Source: Gnetum montanum (taxonomy: Eukaryota; Streptophyta; Gnetopsida; Gnetales; Gnetaceae). From it: 64,000 bases of DNA. Positions 57,323-64,000 of this stretch are shown here, one piece after another. Position 1 is the stretch's first letter. The number at the start of each line of letters is the position of its first letter. The notes beneath the pieces were generated by a model. It made no database searches and was not told the origin of the DNA. It worked only from the letters and a program-made list of their open reading frames with translations. The stretch is taken from assembly GCA_015680685.1 (NCBI GenBank), contig MNCI01010070.1, forward strand, positions 14,958-78,957, in the 5' to 3' direction. The position numbers were made by a program, and so were the translations under genes.

Positions 57323-58235
57323 CTAGTTATTGAGTTGCTTCTTAATATTTCGTAGTTTGACGTGAGGGGTAGGGAATGTAGGTATGATCTTATACTCACC
57401 TTCCCCTTCACTAGTGATGTCAAAGGTTAGCTCCGACCAAGAGACGTCAGTGGGAATAGCTCCTATATTTGTGTTGTCTGGTGATTCCTTAGTTTTAGTA
57501 GGATCATGAGTTAACGTTGGGTTCATGTCTTGGAGTATACTCATGGTTCCTTGTTTAGGCTAAAAAAACTCAATTTTTGAATTGATTCATTCTAGAGTAT
57601 GAGGAAGTAAGTGATGTTGTCGTATCCCCATGTATGATGATCTCACTGCCCTCGTAAGGTAGATGGATCTCTTGATGGATTGGTGAGGATACGGCTCCAA
57701 GTTGAGCTAGCCAATGACATCCTAAAATCATATTAAACCTTGGCATTTCATCAACCGCTATGAATTCAACTGATGTGGGGAATTGGTCTCCTACTATGAA
57801 ATCCAAGGTGACCATACCTTTCACTACGACACAGGAGCCATTGAAGGATTTTAAGAATGAAGTTGTTGTGGGTTGTATTTGTTGTATAAGCCCTAGTTTT
57901 TCGATGATAGGAAATGGTATTACGTTCGTTGCTACACTGTCATCAACATGCACCCTATGTATCTTGAAATGGTTGACTTGTATGGTTATGAACATGGGGG
58001 TTGTAGTAACCTCTCTCGTTTTCTCATCCTGCTTGATGTCATTAGTGCAAAACTCTAGGGATGTGGTCCTTGACTCTTGAGGTTTTGGGGATAGTACCAC
58101 ATAAATAGATGACTCGTCTACGGGAAGGTCCTCACTAACAGGGATCAAAGTCAACATACGCACGAGTGCCTCCCAATGTATAGTTGAAGTCATTACTAGA
58201 TCATTCAGGATTAAGGAAGTATTCTTTTGTTTCAA
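57323..58235 (-). pseudogene. T protease and flanking linker
   Basis: The 221-codon open frame 57570-58235 contains the aspartic protease: MFITIQVNHFKIHRVHVDDS near 57940-57995, where relatives have a D.GSA active site, then PFPIIEKLGL. VVKGMVTLDFIVGDQFPTSV and FIAVDEMPRFNMILGCHWLA (57700-57770) follow, a typical Tat protease ending (..YN.ILGR.WL). The Asp is kept but the Gly after it is missing (DDS-V). The frame 57323-57544 (SWSELTFDITSEGEGEYKI) is the acidic linker toward RT. Stops lie between them. Confidence 0.82.
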
Positions 58236-61087
58236 AGCCTATGTGACTTGAGTCAATGCACTTGCTAGATATTTAGCATTTGGGGTACCCTTATCTATGG
58301 AGACTTGGTCCATTTGACCTAGCATTCATATCTCTCATGGAGGGATTTTTGCGTTGGCAAGTAAGGATGTTGAGTTTGGGACCTTAGGAGTACCAATATT
58401 CTTGTCTTGGTGACTTGTGCTAGACTCACCGGTGGATGGACTCATAGGAACAACATTTAACGGTATGGGCTTTGGTGGTCCTACTTCGTGCTCATGACAT
58501 TCCTTCTCTAGGCACTCTCATGTTAGCTTGTCGGTAAGATGCTCTTACAGGGGTAACAGGGGAATGGTAGGGGGTTGCACATCAAGGTGTTTCAGCACCC
58601 AAATTATGAAGGGAGTGGACCAGGTTTCCAATGATGTGGTTGCTACTACGACAGAAGGGGGTACGTGGATGATGAACCATTTTTGTGGCGTGGGGAACGT
58701 GCATATGACGAAAGGAGTTTGAAGAAGTGTTGAGGTAGCTATATTTTCGGAGGGCCCATGGATTACAAAATGTTTTCTTGAGACATCCTATCCATTCTCC
58801 ACATGGTTGGTGTTAATCACATACGATGCATCATTAGTGTTGAGGGGGTCCTTGTAGACCCCCATGGCTTGGTTCTAGGGTCTTACTAGGTTTGCCTTGT
58901 CAAATACTATTTCACCCCTATTGAACATGTGTTGTATGTCTTGTTTCAAGGTGAAGAAGTAGTCAGTTCCATTCCCACACCATTGGTGATATTCGCAAAA
59001 CCTATCCAACCTAAAGCCTCTTGGGATGGGGGGCTCATTGGTTGTTGCTAAAGCTGGGTTCTTGGCCAACTCATAGAATCGATCATGTTTTTGAGATGCT
59101 GTAGGAGACATTTGTTTATGTTTGATTAACCTAGCCTTTAGAAGTTGATCTAACAATTGTGAAAGCTTCATAGGCAAGGATGTATACTAGGTGGGGTCCT
59201 TTTGTTCGAATGTACTAGTGTGACCCATGTAGGTGTTTTTATTTTAGGAAGATTCTGGTGTAGGCATAGGTGCGGTTCTTTCATGGCTAGTTGGAGCAGT
59301 AGGTTGTTTTCCTTTCTGTCTTGGATTGTTAGGTTGGGCTGTCTTTGCTATCGCCACTACCGTTGTATTGGATATATCCTTGTCTTTCCTCGTATGTTAG
59401 CTCTTAAAGGTTGAGTAAGCTAGGTCGTTACTTTTTCATGCTGCCTCCTCTATGTTCGTAATTTGTACAAATGCTTGACTTAAAGTATGGGAACTCAAAT
59501 AATAAAGTTTTGATTTAATAAAATCATTCACGACCACTTTAAGGGTGGTGAGCAGATATGTTTTAGGGATGGGCTCATGAAGTTTTCTGAGGGCTGCACT
59601 CCACCTTTGGATAAATTTTTGCACCGGTTCTAACAATGCCTATTTGATCTGAATCAAGCTATCTAGTGTGGCATCAAGCTTTAGATTATATTTAAAACAG
59701 GTGAAAAATTGATGTAACAAATCCTCTAGAGAGGATATGGAGTTATGAGGTAGAGCTCAGTACCAGTCTAAAGCTTTTCCCATTAGGGACATAGCAAATA
59801 CACAAAGAATCACATGAGGCCAGGCTTCAAGCAATAGACACTCTAGGCGAAATGTTATCAGGTGGGCTTTTGGATCTCCCTCTTCATTGTACTTGGTTAG
59901 TTGAGGCAATGAGATTTCCTTCAGCAAGGTTAATGGTGGGACTGAAGGTTGGATTGGGTCATCTTGATAGAAGTCTAGCACCTTGAGTTCCTCAGTGTTT
60001 GTAATTTTAAGGTGCTTTAACTCCTCAGTTAACGAGTGCATCATTTTTTTATGTCTGCCCATTCTTGGGTGGTAGGCAAACTAGCAAGTTGATTGGATTG
60101 TGATTGATAGTAGTTCGATTATTGTATGGTTTGTGAAAAGGGAGACTGTTGGATTGTCGATTGTTGTAGTGGACCAACATTCAGAGATGGGACTGTAGGG
60201 TGTTGTATGCTATAGTGAGTTGGTGGGTGTTGCTGAATAGCTAGTGGAACCATCTACCTAGCCACAGGTTATGAGGTGACACCCTAAACATGTTGAGATG
60301 AAGTAATTAATGGTGCTCCATGGGTTTGCACTTGTGGTATGTAATGGGTGGACGTGGAAGCTGGTATGATAGATGACATCCCAATTACTTGAGGTCGGAA
60401 TATTGATCCTACATTAGCTTGAGGAGGAGGTTGTCAAGACTATACTTTTGGAGGTATGGTGGAGGTGGACGTATCAAATTGAATGTTGGGCATGGGAAAA
60501 ATGGGAATGGAAGCGGGCCTTTCTTGTCAGGAAACTAGTACTCAAGTGTTTGTAGATGAAGAAGGAAGCATAGTTTCTTCCAAGAAAGGTTGGAATAGTG
60601 GGTTTGTATGGGCATGAGGACTGACAGTATGATATGAATCCCCATGCTCATATTGGGCTGTAAAGTCATCTTCCTCATCTCCACTCTAGGGCTCTATTGG
60701 AGGTGGCTATAAGGCTTGACTCCTCGCTATAAGAAGCTGAGATATAAGTCGATGATGGTGTTTAGAGAGGGGGATTATATCAAATGCTAAGGGAATGAAC
60801 TCATGACCTCCTTTGTAAATGAGTTCATAGTTTCGTTTTTCTTCTCTCTCTACATGATTGATAGGTAGGTTAGCCTGAATTTTCACACAAATGAAGTTAT
60901 ATTGTTTTGGTGTGAGAGTTGCATAAGTAGGGTCTTTGCCCTATAACCTAAGTGATTGGCGCATAGGGCCTTGAGAGTTTATCTATTTGATAATAGTTAT
61001 GGGTTCCATAGTAGTCACAGGGTTCAAAGTTTCAACCCCAAAGTCAGAGATTGGCAGTGTCACTGGGTTGATCTGGGAAGATTCCAT
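58236..61087 (-). pseudogene. T gag, broken
   Basis: The ATG complement at 61085-61087 starts MESSQINPVTLPISDFGVET. A Pro/Gln/Ser-rich N-terminal part runs to about 60080. The capsid core lies at 59436-60062: EISLPQLTKYNEEGDPKAHL, LIGKALDWYRALP-like sequence, then FIQRWSAALRKLHEPIPK and FIKSKLYYLSSHTLSQAF. The Tat-type motif FCEYHQWCGNGTDYFFTLKQ is at about 58940-58997, then IQHMFNRGEIVF. A long Pro/Ser/Thr linker leads to protease. Frame breaks are several, but open runs of 66-101 codons remain. Confidence 0.8.
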
Positions 61088-61539
61088 AGCAAGCTTGAAT
61101 AAACTAGGTTGGACAAGCTGAGCATGCATAAGCTAGGTGGTCAAGAAAGCATGATTAACTGATAGCATGAGAAATTGATAGCGTGAGCAATTGACAGCGT
61201 GAGCAAGCTGACAACGTGAGCAAGCTAACAACATGAGAAACTAACAGCGTGAGCAAGCTAACAATGTAATTGACTAGTTGCAAGTGATGAGAGAAACTCA
61301 CTGTGATCGATTGATGATGGTGGAAAGGTTACTTGGCAAGTTGTCTATGAAGCATCTCATTTTACCAGCATTTGTACGCTATTTGGGTTCTGATGGTGGA
61401 GTTGCAGAGTTTAAAGTGCTCGTTGCAACATAAGAGTTTTGTAGATTCGCAGTCTTAATTAATGTAAGAGTTTTGCAGGTTTATGGTCTTGATTAATGTA
61501 AGAGTTTCGTAGGTGGCCATCCTTCTAGTGCTAATTTAC
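61088..61539 (-). other. T leader between 5' LTR and gag
   Basis: Contains a dense plus-strand array, 61140-61270, of GATAGCGTGAGC / GACAGCGTGAGCAAGCT units of 18-20 bases. The minus-strand bases directly after the LTR (GTAAATTAGCACTAG) should be the primer-binding site, but no tRNA match is obvious. Confidence 0.6.
61140..61270 (+). repeat. CAGCGTGAGC tandem array in T leader
   Basis: Six to seven units, for example GACAGCGTGAGCAAGCT, with spacing close to 18-20 bases, differing by single changes. Confidence 0.8.
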
Positions 61540-62625
61540 TGTACTGACCGAAATCATCGGTGTAATGTTGGAAGGGAAAAACAAACACCAAGGGATCACC
61601 AGATGGGTACAGCTGACCCTGCCTTCGTGTGAGGGCAAGCTGGAAAAGAAAACGAAGGTAGAATGCCTTGGATGGTCTGCACACAAATCAACCAAGGACA
61701 TCCCTGAATGTAAGCTATGGCTTGCGCTAGGGTTATCGTAACTGATGTTCAAAATGTAACAGTGACACACAAAACACAAATAGATCATATATAGAATAGT
61801 ATTGCAAACAAGACATAAATTGAATTTAAAATAGAGTAAACAATGTAATGGAAGGAAAAATGAATTGTATTGTATTTCTTAGAAAGGGTGTGCACCGGTC
61901 AAAGCATAGTTGAGCGTGTGGATGGCAAGTCAAGCGCCAAGCCCCAAGATGATGTATTTCAAAAGTGCTTGGATGCTAGGAGTCACGTATGTCTAAGCAT
62001 CCAAAGTTGCTAGTTAGTACTTCCTAACCCATCAACCTTCAAAATTGCCAACCCTATTTATGTGAATTGACAGGGTATTTATAAGGTTTGGCTAGGCTCA
62101 GGTGTGGAATTCATATATGGAATCAATGGTTGAGAGATGAGAGGAAAATAGATCATGTGACACGTGTCCAATGAACAATTTTGTATGAGTTGGATGTGCG
62201 TGGGTAGGCTATGTTCTTGACCATATGCATTGTATCTTACAACGTGTGTTGGCTTACGCAAGCTAGCTTACGCTCATGGAAGCACATACAATTTTGAGCA
62301 TAAGAGCTTGGAAAGGTTGAAAATCATGAAAATTTACAATGAAAATGATAATGTACAACAAGAGAGATTAACTCCGGCTCACTTGAAACTCCTCGGTCTC
62401 TGAATTAACTATTGTAGGATGTTGATTTGAGTGGTTTTGTGGCTATTTGAGGCATCCCTCTTTCATTAAAGCTTCCAACATGAGTTAATTTTGTCCTAGT
62501 GTGTCCTCATCGTGTGTTTGGCATGCTTTTGACCAGGCGTGACCAGTACTCACGCTGTCAGTGTGACCTCAGCGTGAGTAAGCTAAAAATGATATATTTC
62601 ACATCAAAGTTTGATTTTCTAATTC
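61540..62625 (-). repeat. T 5' LTR, truncated
   Basis: Starts TGTACTGACCG and matches 44174-45235 over its full length, including TATAAATA on the minus strand (62076-62083) and the first CAGTGTGACCTCAGCGTGAG block near 62560. Similarity stops at about 62625, inside the first U3 repeat unit, so the outer U3 part and the LTR start are missing. Confidence 0.85.
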
Positions 62626-62662
62626 TTAAGATGAAAATCAAAATTAAACAATAATGAAAGCA

Positions 62663-64000
62663 TTAAGGCACGGGCATACAAGGCTTCTTTGCTTCTTCTT
62701 CTGGAATGATGATGGGGGATGTACTTGGCATCACCTCATTGAAAAAAGAATCTAGATCATTTATGTCTACCTCAAGCTGCTGTAGGAGTGCCTCTTCTAC
62801 ACACCTTTGTTCTTCCTTTGTAGCAACTTGGGTTGCCAAGACCTGATGCTTGTCTACAACCATAGCACGTAGAAAATTGATTAGCATGTGAGACCATAAT
62901 ATAACCATAACACTTCAAATAAAATAAAATAAAATAGCCAAAATGTAAATGAATCATACATGTGACTACTTGTTGCGATGGCTTAAGCTTAAAAGTAAGC
63001 TTCTTCAAGGTGGGTTGATCTAATGTTGATAGTGCTTCCTCCATGGGCCTCTTGAGTTTGTTCCAGCTACCCCTTTGGCCTTTCTACATTGTCATTTTGC
63101 CTCTAGGATGCTTGTTGAAAATGTGAAAGGCTCCTTGTCATTCATGTTATTAGAGAACTCACACCACCTACCATCAAGATCCTTGATGATAATGGATAGT
63201 AAATCATCCATTCCCTTTGGTGGGGTTTGGGCCTACACCATTGGATAAATTTGTTTTATCCAAAGCATATAAAGTTGTCTTAGGTCTTGGGCAATCCATT
63301 TTCCATTCCTACACACCACTAGAAGCTTCGCAAACCTCTTTAAGTAACCTGTAAAAAATATGAAATACATGTGGATTATGGTAGAGGTATCCTCAAGGAT
63401 TCTGAGGATCTCATCCTTAAGCCCAACAACCAAAGCAGTTGCCCAATTGAACCTAGTATCATTTATTAGGACCTTTTTGAAGGTCCACCCCTATGTAATG
63501 TTGATCATCTTATTTTGTGATAATAGTTTGGAAAATGTGTGAGACTTGAATAAAGGATATGATTTCTTTGCATCAAGATTCGTGAACCTGTCCATGGAAA
63601 TTCTAGAATGGTTCATGCTAGTACCAAGCCACTCTAAAACTTCCTGATGATAGCCCGATTCCCTCACTATTTTGGTGGAAACCTTTGTCCTATCAACAAG
63701 GACACCAAACAAGTTGCAAAAGAGGCCCTCATCAATGTTCATGTTAATCTTCACACCTCAAATGGTGATGCTAAAATAATCATCCTTTCTATTAAAAGAG
63801 TCAATGACATGAAGCATCTCCACAACAGGGATGGAAGGGATAGGTGTCATAAACAAATCAAGCAAGTCCACATGTTGGATGTTTTCTTGAATGTACCTAG
63901 ATGCATGTCCCTTTAGCCACTCTTGTGTTGGTATCACCTCATCAAACTTTAGGATGGGGGTATCCTCATGACATCTTACAAGTGGCAAGGTGACATCAGT
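62663..64000 (-). pseudogene. Second copy of the antisense-gene family, C-terminal part, cut by window edge
   Basis: Minus-strand gene remnant with its stop at 62663-62665. From the right edge inward it reads IQENIQHVDLLDLFMTPIPS, VVEMLHVIDSFNRKDD, LFCNLFGVLVDRTKVSTK, VLEWLGTSMN, then GLKDEILRILEDTS, FTGYLKRFAKLLVVCRNGKW and PPKGMDDLLSI. These align in order with the T antisense gene (LMDMFTAF, ITIVDSFSDD, LSDLFGMPMDGARV, LEEWLGMS, FREEIVRL, MGYLHRFVEFLVVYGD, DPPKGIDE). A candidate intron lies at about 62861-62967 (acceptor GGTTGTAG before ACAAGCATCAGG). The last exon has an acidic, leucine-rich tail. The HAD-like part, if present, would lie beyond the window. Confidence 0.62.

Larger units (their letters stand above)
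44174..62625 (-). mobile_element. Element T: Tat/Ogre-like Ty3/gypsy retrotransposon, minus strand, with an antisense gene inside
   Basis: An 18.5-kb element with a long 3' LTR on the left, a truncated 5' LTR on the right, and, on the minus strand, gag, protease, RT, RNase H, a second RNase H and integrase. Two consecutive RNase H domains and the FCEYHQWCGNGTDYFFTLK-type gag motif place it in the Tat lineage; large size and an insert between protease and RT resemble Ogre. Between protease and RT lies a plus-strand, intron-containing gene (52996-56719). Two short sequence words recur only in this element. It ended the M2 sequence at 44173. No intact ORF remains, although RT and gag pieces of 100-220 codons are open. 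Confidence 0.85.

Noticed and set aside
61140-61270. Regular short repeats considered as a CRISPR-like array
   Set aside because: Units are 18-20 bases with no unique spacers, in a plant retrotransposon leader; a simple tandem array fits.

Overview
The window looks like a plant nuclear genome segment made almost wholly of old, mutually nested transposable elements. Evidence: low-GC DNA, LTR retrotransposons with plant-type Ty3/gypsy domains (Athila-like and Tat/Ogre-like), a Ty1/copia remnant, LINE remnants, and short GT..AG introns. No intact cellular gene, rRNA or tRNA was seen. A large repeat-rich genome is implied; the species cannot be named from the sequence. Nearly every reading frame is broken, often by TAG or TGA where relatives have CAG, TGG or CGA, as expected from long-term cytosine deamination of methylated repeats.

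Layout. (1) 1-2228: 5' end of a minus-strand Athila-like element, M0 (gag, PBS, 5' LTR), running off the left edge. (2) 2229-3003 and 28465-28850: two halves of one minus-strand LINE reverse transcriptase gene, split by element F. (3) 3009-28459: plus-strand Athila-like element F, flanked by the 5-bp target-site duplication GTTCC. It has gag, protease, RT/RNase H, integrase and a third ORF. (4) 14295-27375: minus-strand sister element M1 inserted into F with target-site duplication CATGC; structurally complete but full of stops. (5) 28851-33104: a copia gag/protease remnant, unassigned DNA, a LINE zinc-finger remnant and a 0.25-kb direct repeat pair. (6) 33110-44173: a third sister, M2, minus strand, with 3' LTR, ORF3, integrase, protease and gag, but RT and RNase H are largely deleted and the 5' LTR is missing. 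(7) 44174-62625: a different, Tat/Ogre-like element, T, minus strand, with long LTRs, gag, protease, RT, two RNase H domains and integrase. Between protease and RT it carries an intron-containing gene on the opposite strand, whose start resembles an FCP1/NIF-type HAD phosphatase. (8) 62663-64000: a second, diverged copy of the later part of that gene, on the minus strand, running off the right edge.

The M0/F/M1/M2 family shares LTR ends TGATGAG..CTCATCA, a primer-binding site resembling the 3' end of tRNA-Asp, a short purine tract ending GGGGGTA, and a coiled-coil ORF3 between integrase and the 3' LTR. In three copies ORF3 begins just after a candidate 61-63 bp intron. In two copies an LTR-like promoter module (GGCC/TCGA-rich palindromic array plus TATA box) lies a few hundred bases upstream of ORF3. 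The most unusual items are the antisense chimeric gene family in and beside T, the repeated CAGCGTGAGC-like word found only in T, and the internal promoter/intron arrangement for ORF3.

Assembly warning: isolated single Ns sit at contig joins, several flanked by duplicated ends, and one 180-bp piece is inverted between two Ns.
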